DNA from: an uncultured Oscillospiraceae bacterium
GTDB taxonomy: Bacteria; Bacillota; Clostridia; Oscillospirales; Oscillospiraceae
Assembly (NCBI GenBank): GCA_934630495.1
Contig: CAKTVW010000008.1
Span: forward strand, 1 to 63,808
DNA length: 63,808 nt
Direction of reading: 5' to 3'
Shown: positions 54,596 through 63,567 of the stretch, in pieces
How the letters are laid out: each line of letters opens with the position of its first letter
How positions within the stretch are numbered: position 1 is the first letter of the stretch
The notes under the pieces: generated by a model
Seen by the model: only the letters and a program-made list of their open reading frames with translations
Told to the model about the DNA's origin: nothing
Database searches by the model: none
Translations under genes and position numbers: made by a program

Positions 54596-54655
54596 TGCTC
54601 GGCATCAATATCTGATCCACCCAAAAAAATCCAAACAAAGGAAAGGAAAAAAAGT

Positions 54656-56239
54656 ATGAAACATCTCAAAAAATTGGCAGGCATCCTGCTGGTGCTGGTC
54701 ATGGTCCTCAGCCTGACCGTCACCGCCTTCGCGGCAAAAGTAACGAACGGAACAGACCACAGCTATAATGCCTATCAGATCTTCTCCGGTACGCAGGCGG
54801 AAAACTCCGTTCCTCTGGGCGACGTAGAGTGGGGCACCGGCATTAACGGCGAAGCCTTCCTGGCTGCGCTGAAGGCCGACTCCCGCTTTGTCGTGGAAGA
54901 AGTCAACATTTTCGCATCCTGCACCACCGCTGCCGACGTCTCTGCCGTGCTGGGCAACTATGCCGACAAGAGCGACGTAGCCAAGGCGTTTGCCAATGTG
55001 GCCGCGGAGCATCTGACCGATGTCTGCACCGTGATCGCGGCGGATGCTGTTTCCATTGATCTTCCCACCGGTTATTACCTGCTGGTCGACAGCAGCGTTC
55101 CGGGTGAGGGCGATGCCATGAACCCCGCTCTGCTTCAGGTGACCAACAAGGGCGACATCATCATCGAGAAGAAGTACGACGTTCCCTCCGTTGACAAGAA
55201 TGTCAAGGATACGGATGGCTATTACGACGAGGCGGCAGACTGGGAGATCGGCTCCGACGTGCCCTTCCAGCTCATCGGTACCCTGCCCGGCAACTATGCA
55301 GACTACGAAACCTACAAGTATGTGTTCCATGATACTCTGGGCAGCAGCCTGAAGTACAACGGCGATGTAAAGGTCTGTGTGCTCAACAGCGAAAGCGCGA
55401 CCGTGCTGACCGAGGGCTTCACCGTTTCTTCCACCGACAATACGCTGACGGTCACCCTGAGCGATCTGAAGACCATTGCCGCGATCGACGCTTCCAGCAA
55501 GATCATTGTTGAGTACACCGCAGAGCTGCTTGACACTGCCGTGATCGGCAAGCCCGGCAACAAGAACGAAGTGTATCTTGAGTATTCCAATAACCCCAAC
55601 CATACCGGCGAAGGCACTACCAGCAACACCCCCGGCGATGAAGTTCTCGTCTTCACCTATGAGCTGGACGTGACCAAGGTCGACGGCCAGAACCACGAGA
55701 AGAAGCTGGAAAAAGCTGAATTTGTCCTGCTGAACAGCGACAAGACCATGGTCGCCAAGGTCGCCGACGGCAAGTTTGTGGAATGGGTCGCCGTTCCCGC
55801 TGCCGACGAAGAAGGCGTCATTACATACCCCGAGGGAACCACGCTCGTCTCCGGCGAGGACGGCAAGTTCGTCATTGCCGGCCTGGACGCGGGCAGCTAC
55901 TACCTGCGCGAGACGAAGGCTCCCGGCGGCTATAACCTGCTGAAGAACGACATCAGCGTGACCATCACCGCAACGCTGGACAAGAGCGAGGATTCCCCCA
56001 ATCTGACCGCGCTGACCCTCTCCGTGAAGGAAGACAAGGCCGATGCGACCGCTTCGGAAAGCAACGGCGATCCGGACACCGGTATCGTTTCCACCACCGT
56101 GGAGAACAACTCCGGCGCACAGCTCCCCGAGACCGGCGGCATGGGCACCACGCTCTTCTATGTGCTTGGCGGCGTTCTGGTTCTGGCAGCAGTCATCCTG
56201 CTTGTCACCAAGAAGCGCATGAGCTGCGCTGAAAAGTAA
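54656..56239 (+). CDS. Major pilin (SpaD/FimA-type backbone, LPETG)
   Basis: 527 aa. A signal peptide ends near AFAA (residue 26). It has an N-terminal pilin domain, a middle domain with a strong isopeptide candidate, and a C-terminal CnaB domain (DVTKVDGQNHEKKLEKAEF, E-box YYLRETKAPGGY). The sorting signal LPETGG is at residue 490, followed by a hydrophobic segment and KKR. Codon choice is more biased than in neighbours (frequent GGC, ACC, AAG, CTG), as expected for a highly expressed subunit. AGGAAAGGAAAAAA precedes ATG. Confidence 0.92.
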   Translation: MKHLKKLAGILLVLVMVLSLTVTAFAAKVTNGTDHSYNAYQIFSGTQAENSVPLGDVEWGTGINGEAFLAALKADSRFVVEEVNIFASCTTAADVSAVLGNYADKSDVAKAFANVAAEHLTDVCTVIAADAVSIDLPTGYYLLVDSSVPGEGDAMNPALLQVTNKGDIIIEKKYDVPSVDKNVKDTDGYYDEAADWEIGSDVPFQLIGTLPGNYADYETYKYVFHDTLGSSLKYNGDVKVCVLNSESATVLTEGFTVSSTDNTLTVTLSDLKTIAAIDASSKIIVEYTAELLDTAVIGKPGNKNEVYLEYSNNPNHTGEGTTSNTPGDEVLVFTYELDVTKVDGQNHEKKLEKAEFVLLNSDKTMVAKVADGKFVEWVAVPAADEEGVITYPEGTTLVSGEDGKFVIAGLDAGSYYLRETKAPGGYNLLKNDISVTITATLDKSEDSPNLTALTLSVKEDKADATASESNGDPDTGIVSTTVENNSGAQLPETGGMGTTLFYVLGGVLVLAAVILLVTKKRMSCAEK

Positions 56240-56289
56240 GTAAACTCCGTAAGGAAGCTTTTGAAGCGATCGTTTGCCGTGCGCGGCGG

Positions 56290-56412
56290 GGCCTTTGCCG
56301 ACTTTTGGCTTGGCAAAAGCCTCACGCCGACCGCTCCTGCCGATTGAGGCAGAGCTTCCACAGTCTTTGAAGTTTTGATCTGTTGTTTGCCGGGGAGGCT
56401 CCCGCCTCCTCG
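56290..56412 (+). promoter_or_regulatory. Hairpins between major pilin and sortase
   Basis: GGCCTTTGCC (56290-56299) pairs with GGCAAAAGCC (56312-56321) with one mismatch. A second stem (CCGGGGAGG/CCTCCTCGG) lies at about 56389-56412. Neither has a long T-run. They probably stabilise or attenuate the message so that pilin exceeds sortase. Confidence 0.45.
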
Positions 56413-56438
56413 GTGTGCAACAGCAAGGAGATCCCTGC

Positions 56439-57302
56439 ATGAAGAAAAAAACAAGTAAGCTCATCACGATTTTATTGACGCTCATCCTCCTTGCAGGGTT
56501 GTCCTTGCTGCTGTATCCCACGGTCAGCAACTACTGGAATTCTTTACATCAATCCCGTGCTATCGCAGCCTACGCAGAGCAGGTCGCCGAGATCGACACC
56601 GACACCTATGAGCGGCTCTGGTCGGACGCGCAGGCGTATAACCGCTCCCTGATCGGCAAAGCCGGTCGGTACGATATGACGGATGCAGAACGCGCAAGAT
56701 ATGAAAGCCTGCTTAACGTAACGGACAACGGTATCATCGGATATATCGAAATACCGTCCATTCAGTGCGCCCTGCCGATCTACCACGGCACGGACGAGGC
56801 TATCCTTCAGATTGCGATCGGCCATATCGAAGGCACATCCCTTCCGGTAGGCGGCAGCGGGACGCATTGCGTTCTTTCCGGACACCGCGGCCTGCCGTCG
56901 GCGCGGCTCTTTACGGATCTGGACAAAATGACGGTTGGCGATACCTTCCTGATACGGGTCTTGGACGAGACTTTGACATATGAAGTCGATCAGGTCCGCA
57001 TCGTACTCCCGAATGAAACGGATGATCTGGAAATTGAAGAGGGGAAGGACTATTGCACGCTGGTGACCTGCACACCCTACGGCATCAATTCGCATCGCCT
57101 GCTTGTTCGGGGGCATCGGATCGAGAATCAGGAGGAAGCGCAGACCGTGCGCGTCACTGCCGATGCCATGCAGATCGATCCGCTGCTCGTGACGCCTATC
57201 GTCGCGATACCGATCGCGCTTTTACTGCTGGTGCTTTTGCTTCTGCCTAAGCGCCGGAATCCGTCTCATGGAGGTAAAGATGATAATGAAAAAGATAGTT
57301 AA
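56439..57302 (+). CDS. Class C (pilin-polymerising) sortase
   Basis: 287 aa. An N-terminal transmembrane helix (about 9-26) and a C-terminal helix (about 250-270) flank the sortase fold; two-helix topology is typical of class C. Catalytic residues are His in CVLSGHRGLP, Cys in LVTCTPYGIN and Arg in SHRLLVRG. The usual lid with a DPF-like motif is not obvious. ATG at 56439 follows AAGGAG. It should polymerise the adjacent LPETG pilin. Confidence 0.93.
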   Translation: MKKKTSKLITILLTLILLAGLSLLLYPTVSNYWNSLHQSRAIAAYAEQVAEIDTDTYERLWSDAQAYNRSLIGKAGRYDMTDAERARYESLLNVTDNGIIGYIEIPSIQCALPIYHGTDEAILQIAIGHIEGTSLPVGGSGTHCVLSGHRGLPSARLFTDLDKMTVGDTFLIRVLDETLTYEVDQVRIVLPNETDDLEIEEGKDYCTLVTCTPYGINSHRLLVRGHRIENQEEAQTVRVTADAMQIDPLLVTPIVAIPIALLLLVLLLLPKRRNPSHGGKDDNEKDS

Positions 57303-58254
57303 GCAAGTCGTTCTGCTTTTGCTGATGCTTCTGGTGCTCTCTACTGCGGCCTATGCTGCCGGGATGATCGATGCACAGCGTGAAGTGACGCTTGCCGTCT
57401 CATATCAAGACGGAGATACGCCCCTTGTCGGTGCGGAGTTTCGTGCATTTCTGGTCGCGACTGCGGATGACGTCGGAGAGCTGACTGCGACGGATACCTT
57501 TGCGCAATTTAACGTCGATATTCAAGGCAGGAACGATGCGGCATGGAAGACGCTCGCCTCCACGCTCGAGGGCTATGTCCTCCGCGACGGCATTGCGCCG
57601 ACGGACAGCGGAAAGACCGATAAGGACGGTACGCTGACCTTTCCTACGGGAGACGGGAAGCTGACGATGGGACTGTATCTGGTGCTCGGGCAGCGGCATA
57701 CGCAGGACGGGTATCGATACGATGCCGCTCCGTTCATGGTCATGCTGCCGACGCAGGATGCCGCAGAAAATGAATGGCTCTATGACGTGACCGTGACCCC
57801 GAAGTATGATTCCGCCAAGCTTCCCGATACGCCCACGACCGTCACCCGCAAGGTCTTAAAGGTATGGAACGATGCGGATAACGAGAGTCAGCGCCCGAAG
57901 GAGATCATCGTACAGCTTTTACGCGACGGCGAGGTTTACGACACGGTGACGCTGAACGCGGCCAACAACTGGCGTTATGCATGGGCCGAGCTGGACGACA
58001 GCTATACATGGACAGTAGCGGAAAAGGAATGTAAGGGTTATACGGTCCGTGTCGAACGGAACGGGATCACCTTTGTGATCACGAACACCGCGCTTCCCGA
58101 CGAGCCGAAGCCGCCGAAGCCGTCAACACCGGATAAGCCCTCGCTGCCCCAGACGGGACAGCTCTGGTGGCCGGTGCCGATACTGCTGTTGGTCGGGCTG
58201 ATGCTTGTGGTCATCGGACTGTTCCTCCGCAAGAGATCGAAGGATAATGCGTAA
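57280..58254 (+). CDS. Minor/basal pilin with CnaB domain and LPQTG anchor
   Basis: 324 aa. Signal peptide; N-terminal pilin domain (about 25-190) of the SpaB type (LVGAEFRAFLVATADD, GLYLVLGQ). A Cna-B domain follows (VTRKVLKVWNDADNESQRP...TFVITNT, about 195-275), then a Pro/Lys linker, LPQTG, a hydrophobic helix and RKR. The start ATG at 57280 (5 bases after GGAGG) lies inside the sortase end, implying coupling. The Gln in the motif may direct it to the second sortase or the cell wall. Confidence 0.88.
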   Translation: MIMKKIVKQVVLLLLMLLVLSTAAYAAGMIDAQREVTLAVSYQDGDTPLVGAEFRAFLVATADDVGELTATDTFAQFNVDIQGRNDAAWKTLASTLEGYVLRDGIAPTDSGKTDKDGTLTFPTGDGKLTMGLYLVLGQRHTQDGYRYDAAPFMVMLPTQDAAENEWLYDVTVTPKYDSAKLPDTPTTVTRKVLKVWNDADNESQRPKEIIVQLLRDGEVYDTVTLNAANNWRYAWAELDDSYTWTVAEKECKGYTVRVERNGITFVITNTALPDEPKPPKPSTPDKPSLPQTGQLWWPVPILLLVGLMLVVIGLFLRKRSKDNA

Positions 58255-58879
58255 AGGAACCGTATGGATCACGCTGGGAGTCCTGCTGATCGCGGCGGCG
58301 CTCCTCATAACGGTCCAAAATCTGCGGGAAGCGGAGCAGGCGGGAGCCGTTTCGGAAAATGTGCTGATTAAACTGGACAGCGCCCGACCGAAGCCTCCCG
58401 CGCCCTCTGCTGCCCCTGCGCAGGAGGAGCCGACACCCACGGAGGTCGAGATCCCGGACTACAGCCTGAACCCCAATATCGAGATGCCGACGGAGACTGT
58501 CGACGGCAATGCGTATATCGGCGTATTGGAGCTGCCCACGCTGGAATTAAAGCTGCCCGTGTTGAGCGAATGGAGCTATTCGGGGCTAAAGCTCGCGCCC
58601 TGTCGGTATGCCGGCTCTGCCTATTTGAACAATATGGTGATCGCCGCCCATAATTATTCCACGCACTTCGGGTATCTGGGAAATCTGGCACAGGGCGACG
58701 AGGTCGTGTTTACCGATGTCGACGGGAATGTGTTTCGATATCAGGTCCTTGAGGTCGAGACACTGTCTCCCTTTGCTGTTGAGGAGATGACCGACGGAGA
58801 TTGGGACTTGACGCTGTTCACCTGCACGATCAGCGGGCGAAGCAGGGTCACGGTCCGCTGTGCGCTGACAGAAGAATAA
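58247..58879 (+). CDS. Second sortase of the pilus operon
   Basis: 210 aa. An N-terminal membrane helix (about 4-22) and a Pro-rich linker precede the sortase domain, which has His in MVIAAHNYSTHFG, Cys in LFTCTISGRS and a conserved Arg in RVTVRC. It lacks the C-terminal helix of class C enzymes, so it is more like a housekeeping or class B/D-type sortase that attaches pili to the wall. It overlaps the minor pilin gene by 8 bases. Confidence 0.85.
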   Translation: MRKGTVWITLGVLLIAAALLITVQNLREAEQAGAVSENVLIKLDSARPKPPAPSAAPAQEEPTPTEVEIPDYSLNPNIEMPTETVDGNAYIGVLELPTLELKLPVLSEWSYSGLKLAPCRYAGSAYLNNMVIAAHNYSTHFGYLGNLAQGDEVVFTDVDGNVFRYQVLEVETLSPFAVEEMTDGDWDLTLFTCTISGRSRVTVRCALTEE

Positions 58880-58906
58880 AAATGTGCTTGCCATAGGCAC
58901 GAACTG

Positions 58907-58951
58907 CCCCTGTTTGTTAGATAGGATACCCTGCTGCCTAACAAACGGGGG
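58907..58951 (+). terminator. Terminator of the pilus operon
   Basis: CCCC-GTTTGTTAG (58907-58920) pairs with CTAACAAAC-GGGG (58938-58951), a stem of about 13 bp with one bulge. A short T stretch follows. Confidence 0.65.
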
Positions 58952-59077
58952 CGATTTACTATGAAATTACGATTTTGATATTAAATCGGAAGTTGTGTGC
59001 CGCAGTTGGCGGCCTTATCAAAAAAAGCACGAAAAACAGCACCTGTTTTTGAAGAAAAAAAGATCGGAGATATCACG

Positions 59078-60772
59078 ATGGGAATGAAACTGACGACCCT
59101 GAGCCTGTACGGCGCCGAGCCTGCGGCGGTCGAGCCGCTGCTGGAGCCGTCCGATGTGCTTCGCGCGGAGAATCTGCCGTGGCTGACCGTTGCGACTTCC
59201 GTCGAGTACGAACCGCAGCCGAATCGGCGTCTGTGGAAGCTGGCACGGCAATTGACGAAAGGAACCGAGGTCACGGCGCTGCTGTTCAACTATTTTGACG
59301 ACGACCTGTTTTCGTGCGAGCTGTATCAAGGCGGCAGAAAATGTGCATCCTGCCGCAGCGGCGCTTCGTGGGCGAGCCTCGGCAAGCGGCTCGACGCGCT
59401 CTTCGGAGACAAGCTGGCTTCCAAGGCGTTCCGCTATGCCCAGCGCTGCTGTTCGCTGGAGGAGCAGGTGAAGCTTCTGGAGGAAGCAGTCGGCGCGGCG
59501 GTGTTTGACGATGTTGAATTTTCCCCGCGCACAGTGACAAGGGGAGACGCCGTCCTGCGGACAGTCAAGGCGCGCGAGGTACTGCTGAGAAAACGGGCGA
59601 ATCAATTTGTCCTGACCGAGGTCCCTTTTGAGGAGTGGCCGGAGTGCGCGAAGCTTCAACAGTCGCTTTTTGCGTTTTTGAAAGCGCAGGTCGACAGCGG
59701 GGAACTAACGTATCTGCCGTTCCCGAGCTATATGCGAAAGCTTCCTGTCCCCAATGCAGAAAATATTGCGGCTTTCCCATACTCGGGAAGAAGATCGAAC
59801 AAGGACTATCTGCTGATCTATGACAGGGAAACGGGCGCGCACCGAACCTTTGGGCCTTTTTCTGAGCCTGCGGAGCAGGTGCTGTGGCGGACAAAGGACG
59901 GAGCGTTCGTTACTTTGTTTCATAACGTGCTGCACGAGGAGCACGATGAAACGTCATACTCCCGCAGATGTGGGCGGGGCGAGGTGCGCTGCCTTTCGCC
60001 GAAGGGCGATGAGCTTTGGCGGTTTGCGCCGGAGGCGGGTACGGATTGGCCTCTGAAATATGTCCATACCGCGCCCAACGGTGTTATCACGCTGTTCACC
60101 GGCCCGGCCAACGCGTATATCTGGCAGCTCGACGGAGAGACCGGTGCGCTTCTGCGAAGCATCCGCATCCCCGGCAAAGCAACTACGTCCGGTTTGGTAT
60201 ATGCCGCGTCCGTCGGCACATTTATCTATTATGACGATACTACAGAAGAGTTTGTCCTGCTGAATGATCTGCTGGAAGAGATTCGGCGGCTGCCTTGTTC
60301 CGGTGGGAGTTTCTTCAGAGAAGAACAATTCTGCGGCGGGCTTTTTTGTAACGGTTTCGACTATAAGACGGCGCATCTCCTTGATCTGCGCAGCGGCGTG
60401 ACGGAGAAGGTCCGGTTCGAAATTTCTGCTTACCCGATCGCCACACTGTCGGACGGACGGATCCTCGGCGTGCCCGAAAAGTGGAACGCCCTGCTGGTTT
60501 TTGACCGCACGGGGACGCTGCTTGCGCGCTGTAAGCTTCCCGCTCCGGGCAAGCTGACTTTGGACGGCTTTCCCGTTTCCGTTTCCGGTATGATCGGCGA
60601 GGTCATACAGGATGGTGAAGCCGTATATGTTATGGAGCGGAGAGAACCGGATACACACGGCTTTATCTTCAGCGGCTATTACGACCATGTATCGATCCAT
60701 GTTTGGCGTTTGGACCCCGCAGGAAAACAGCAAACGCAGCAGAACGCCGAGCCTGCCGCCGTTGGGTCGTGA
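59078..60772 (+). CDS. Uncharacterised protein with beta-propeller-like C-terminal half
   Basis: 564 aa, start ATG at 59078 with CGGAG upstream; a longer frame lacks a ribosome site. No signal peptide or membrane helix is visible, so it is probably cytoplasmic. Residues about 1-240 are mixed alpha/beta without a recognised family. Residues about 250-540 show repeated strands like a PQQ/WD-type propeller (PKGDELWRFAPEAGTDWP, YIWQLDGETGALLRSI, LLVFDRTGTLLARCKL). Function unknown. It lies alone between the pilus operon and the two-component genes. Confidence 0.65.
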   Translation: MGMKLTTLSLYGAEPAAVEPLLEPSDVLRAENLPWLTVATSVEYEPQPNRRLWKLARQLTKGTEVTALLFNYFDDDLFSCELYQGGRKCASCRSGASWASLGKRLDALFGDKLASKAFRYAQRCCSLEEQVKLLEEAVGAAVFDDVEFSPRTVTRGDAVLRTVKAREVLLRKRANQFVLTEVPFEEWPECAKLQQSLFAFLKAQVDSGELTYLPFPSYMRKLPVPNAENIAAFPYSGRRSNKDYLLIYDRETGAHRTFGPFSEPAEQVLWRTKDGAFVTLFHNVLHEEHDETSYSRRCGRGEVRCLSPKGDELWRFAPEAGTDWPLKYVHTAPNGVITLFTGPANAYIWQLDGETGALLRSIRIPGKATTSGLVYAASVGTFIYYDDTTEEFVLLNDLLEEIRRLPCSGGSFFREEQFCGGLFCNGFDYKTAHLLDLRSGVTEKVRFEISAYPIATLSDGRILGVPEKWNALLVFDRTGTLLARCKLPAPGKLTLDGFPVSVSGMIGEVIQDGEAVYVMERREPDTHGFIFSGYYDHVSIHVWRLDPAGKQQTQQNAEPAAVGS

Positions 60773-60892
60773 AAGACCTGTAGAAGCCTTGCGGCATTAT
60801 TTCGGAAAAACGCCTGAAAATTCGGAGCTTTTTGCATAACCTTGCCGCTCCGCTTGAGTTTCCGCAATGACATGTACATCTGTAACATGCTG

Positions 60893-60926
60893 AAAAAAGC
60901 ACGCCGACGGACGGCGTGCTTTTTTC
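60893..60926. terminator. Bidirectional terminator between convergent genes
   Basis: GCACGCCG (60899-60906) pairs with CGGCGTGC (60912-60919); A/T runs flank both sides, so it serves the plus-strand propeller gene and the minus-strand kinase gene. Confidence 0.9.
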
Positions 60927-62256
60927 AGTGGGAGGTTGGGCAGTAGACCGAGGCGTAGAACATGCCGTTCTTGGCCTCAAGCTTACAGACCCCGTGGTAA
61001 CGCTCGGCAATACTCCTGACCGAACGGGTTCCGAGACCGAACCCGGGATGCTTGCAGGAGACAGGCGTACCGTCGGGCGCGTATTGCAGTGTGCCTGTGT
61101 AGGTGTTGTCCACCGTCACACACAGAGAACCGCCGACGGCGCTTGCGCGGACGACGATCTTCCTGTCTCCGCCGCGTTCGGCTTTGCAGGCATCGAGCGC
61201 ATTTTCAAGCAGATTGCCGAAGAGAACGGAAATGTCGATCTCGGAAACGACGGTATCGTTCGGAATATCGGCTTTCACGTCATAATCAATGCCGCAGTTT
61301 TTCGCCTGCTGTGCGAAATAGAGCAGAACGGCGTTGGCGGCGGCGTTTTCGCAGAAACGCACGAGCGAATCGTCCGGCAGGCTCTTTCCGTAAGCGTCGA
61401 GGTATGACTTCAGCGAGGCATAGTCCCCATTGCTTAAATACTCCTGCATCAGCGTGATATGGTGACGAACATCGTGCTTTGCCCGCCGCGCTTCGGTGAT
61501 CCTGTCCTGCAGATTTTCATACTGCATCGTCTGCATGGTGAGCTGGTGGTTTAATTCCGTCAGCTCCAGCGTTTTGTTCTGCTCCAGCACCAGACGGGTG
61601 ACGACATAGTAGATCAGGATCGCGCCGACGTTGACGATAAACAGGAACAATGTGTTTTTCGGCCTTAGAGCGATCTCGAGGCTCGACTGCGACGCGTTGC
61701 CGTAGAATGCATAATACCACATGACATAAAAAGTCGCGGGGATCAGCCAGAGATAGCGCCACTCGAAGCCGGACGGCTCCCGCTCCACTGCGGGCGTATA
61801 GACCCGTTTCATATAGAGAAAGAGCGGCACGGAGAGGATCGATTCGACGATAAAAAGCATCAGCGAAAACGACCAGCGGTAGCCCTGATGCGCAAGGGCA
61901 GGGAAGAGCAGACCCTCGGCAGACTTCGCGGCAATGACCGCGAGGTTGGCGATATTGGAGATCATCAAAAGTGTGAAAAAGGTCTTGCCGAAGGGCTTCT
62001 TGATCGCGAGGAAATAAAACGCGGCGTAGAGGATCGTGCTGACGGCGCTGATCTTCCCGGCGCTGCCGCCCGAAGCAAAGGCCGCCCATGCGCCGAGTAA
62101 AAGCTGAAGCACGGTCATAAGGCCGATCAGAAGTCCGGTGATCCGTCTGGAAAAGCGCAGGCTGCGGCGGAACGGATAGAGCGCCAGCGCCAAAAAGGGC
62201 AGGAAATTCAGCAGAGAATATATGGAGACCTCAATAATTCTGGAGATCGGCGGCAT
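60925..62256 (-). CDS. AgrC-like sensor histidine kinase (GHKL)
   Basis: 443 aa. Six or seven transmembrane helices occupy residues 8-235. A coiled DHp-like helix carries the probable phospho-acceptor His in AKHDVRHHI. The GHKL ATPase domain has the N box LFGNLLENALDAC and G box GFGLGTRSVRSIAERYHG. The layout is that of peptide-sensing AgrC/ComD-type kinases. The gene overlaps the regulator gene by one base and forms one unit with it. No AgrB/AgrD-like pair was seen nearby. Confidence 0.92.
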   Translation of the reverse strand: MPPISRIIEVSIYSLLNFLPFLALALYPFRRSLRFSRRITGLLIGLMTVLQLLLGAWAAFASGGSAGKISAVSTILYAAFYFLAIKKPFGKTFFTLLMISNIANLAVIAAKSAEGLLFPALAHQGYRWSFSLMLFIVESILSVPLFLYMKRVYTPAVEREPSGFEWRYLWLIPATFYVMWYYAFYGNASQSSLEIALRPKNTLFLFIVNVGAILIYYVVTRLVLEQNKTLELTELNHQLTMQTMQYENLQDRITEARRAKHDVRHHITLMQEYLSNGDYASLKSYLDAYGKSLPDDSLVRFCENAAANAVLLYFAQQAKNCGIDYDVKADIPNDTVVSEIDISVLFGNLLENALDACKAERGGDRKIVVRASAVGGSLCVTVDNTYTGTLQYAPDGTPVSCKHPGFGLGTRSVRSIAERYHGVCKLEAKNGMFYASVYCPTSH

Positions 62257-62966
62257 TACGGTTCACCCCCTCTGCGGAGCAGCTCGAAGCGGAAGGAGGA
62301 GTAAGCGTCTAAGACGTCCTTCGCCCTGCGGCGGCTGATGGGGACGGTGCTGCCGTCGCTTAATTGAAAAGTGTTGCCTGTCTGTGCCGTCACCTCGTAA
62401 AAATTCACGATAACGCCCTTGCTCGTGCTGCAAAAATAGGGATAGGCGCACAGCAGCGCTTCAATCTCCGAAAATGCCGCACGGGTCACGATGGTGCCGC
62501 GTTTTCCGTGCAGGACGACGCAGTGCGATGCGCAGTCGGCATAGAGAATGCCGCGCAGAATGATGCTCGTTCCGTCCGGGAGCTTTACGGCGCGGCGCTT
62601 TTCGACCTCGGCAAGGTCGAGCCGATCCAGCATCGCCTTGACCCGATCGCGACCGAACGGCTTGCGCAGATAATAGCAGGCGTCTACCTCGTAGCTTTCG
62701 CTGGCAAATTCATTGCTCGTGGTGCAGAAGACCAGCTTGACCGTTTTGTCGCGTTTGCGGATCGCGCGGGCGACGTCCATGCCGTGGAGCTTTCCCATAA
62801 AAATATCCAAAATGATGAGATCAAAGTCGTCCGGCTGCCATTCGTGCAGGAACGCTTCGCCGCTCGGAAAATACAAAGGCGCGGACATGCCTGTGAGCAG
62901 ATCCGCCAAACAGGCGCTCAGGTGCTCATAGGCCCGTCGGTCGTCGTCAACGACAGCAATTCTCAT
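62256..62966 (-). CDS. LytTR-family response regulator
   Basis: 236 aa. The receiver domain (about 1-120) has acidic residues DDD at 7-9, phospho-acceptor Asp54 in LIILDIFMG and Lys in YYLRKPFG. The LytTR DNA-binding domain (about 140-232) includes YFCSTSKGVIVNFYEV and SRRRAKDV. LytTR proteins bind direct repeats spaced about two helical turns apart; such repeats occur in the divergent promoter at 63047-63076. Confidence 0.93.
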   Translation of the reverse strand: MRIAVVDDDRRAYEHLSACLADLLTGMSAPLYFPSGEAFLHEWQPDDFDLIILDIFMGKLHGMDVARAIRKRDKTVKLVFCTTSNEFASESYEVDACYYLRKPFGRDRVKAMLDRLDLAEVEKRRAVKLPDGTSIILRGILYADCASHCVVLHGKRGTIVTRAAFSEIEALLCAYPYFCSTSKGVIVNFYEVTAQTGNTFQLSDGSTVPISRRRAKDVLDAYSSFRFELLRRGGEP

Positions 62967-63046
62967 GTGTGCTCCCTCCCGCCCGTGTTTCTTCGATTAT
63001 AGCACAGTTTTTTGCAAAAACAAAGACGCTAAAAAGAAGATAGTGA

Positions 63047-63113
63047 CCGCTTGTGCAGTTTTTGTGCCGCTTGTGCCAAATCGCTTGCAGTGCGAGGGCT
63101 TCTGCGATAAAAT
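63047..63113 (+). promoter_or_regulatory. Promoter with tandem LytTR-like direct repeats
   Basis: Identical 10-mers CCGCTTGTGC occur at 63047-63056 and 63067-63076 (period 20 bp). They end 8 bp before -35 TTGCAG (63085-63090), which is followed by a 17-bp spacer and -10 TAAAAT (63108-63113). The position is right for activation by the divergently encoded LytTR regulator. Confidence 0.6.
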
Positions 63114-63201
63114 GTAGATGTAATACTATCGAATCTGTGCCGCTTCGGCTATGAAAGCGGCATCGGTTCGCTGTATAAAATGTGACTGAGGGAGGGGTCT
63201 T

Positions 63202-63555
63202 ATGAAGCTAAGCTTATACGGAACGGCCCGGGATCGGGAGGCGCTGACGGAGGCGCTTGCCGGTCTGCCGGATTGCAGCTATCGCAATATCCGCGTTGCC
63301 GACTTTGCGGACTACGACAGCTTTATCGCCGGGCTTGGCTCGGACCCGCCGGAATGCGTCGTGGTCATGCGAAACGGCGCGGAGGGCATGGAGGGTGTGA
63401 TCGCCGCGAGGGACCTGCTGAAGGACGTCCCGGTGATCTGGTTTTCGGATGACAACGCCTTCGGCGTGCAATCCTATCGGCTCGGCTGTGCCTATTTTCA
63501 TGAAAAACCCGTTTCGTCAAGGATACTGTCTGCGGCGATCGCAAAATGCGTGTAA
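63202..63555 (+). CDS. Receiver-like protein lacking the phospho-acceptor
   Basis: 117 aa, with GGGAGGGG upstream of ATG. The fold pattern is that of a CheY-like receiver (beta strand CVVVMRNGAEGMEG, then VPVIWFSDDNAFGV, then CAYFHEKPV with the conserved Lys-Pro). The Asp normally ending the third strand is replaced within VVVMRN, and the N-terminal acidic pair is missing. There is no output domain. It may be a phosphorylation-independent partner of the adjacent regulator. Confidence 0.65.
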   Translation: MKLSLYGTARDREALTEALAGLPDCSYRNIRVADFADYDSFIAGLGSDPPECVVVMRNGAEGMEGVIAARDLLKDVPVIWFSDDNAFGVQSYRLGCAYFHEKPVSSRILSAAIAKCV

Positions 63556-63567
63556 AGGAGCAAAAAG

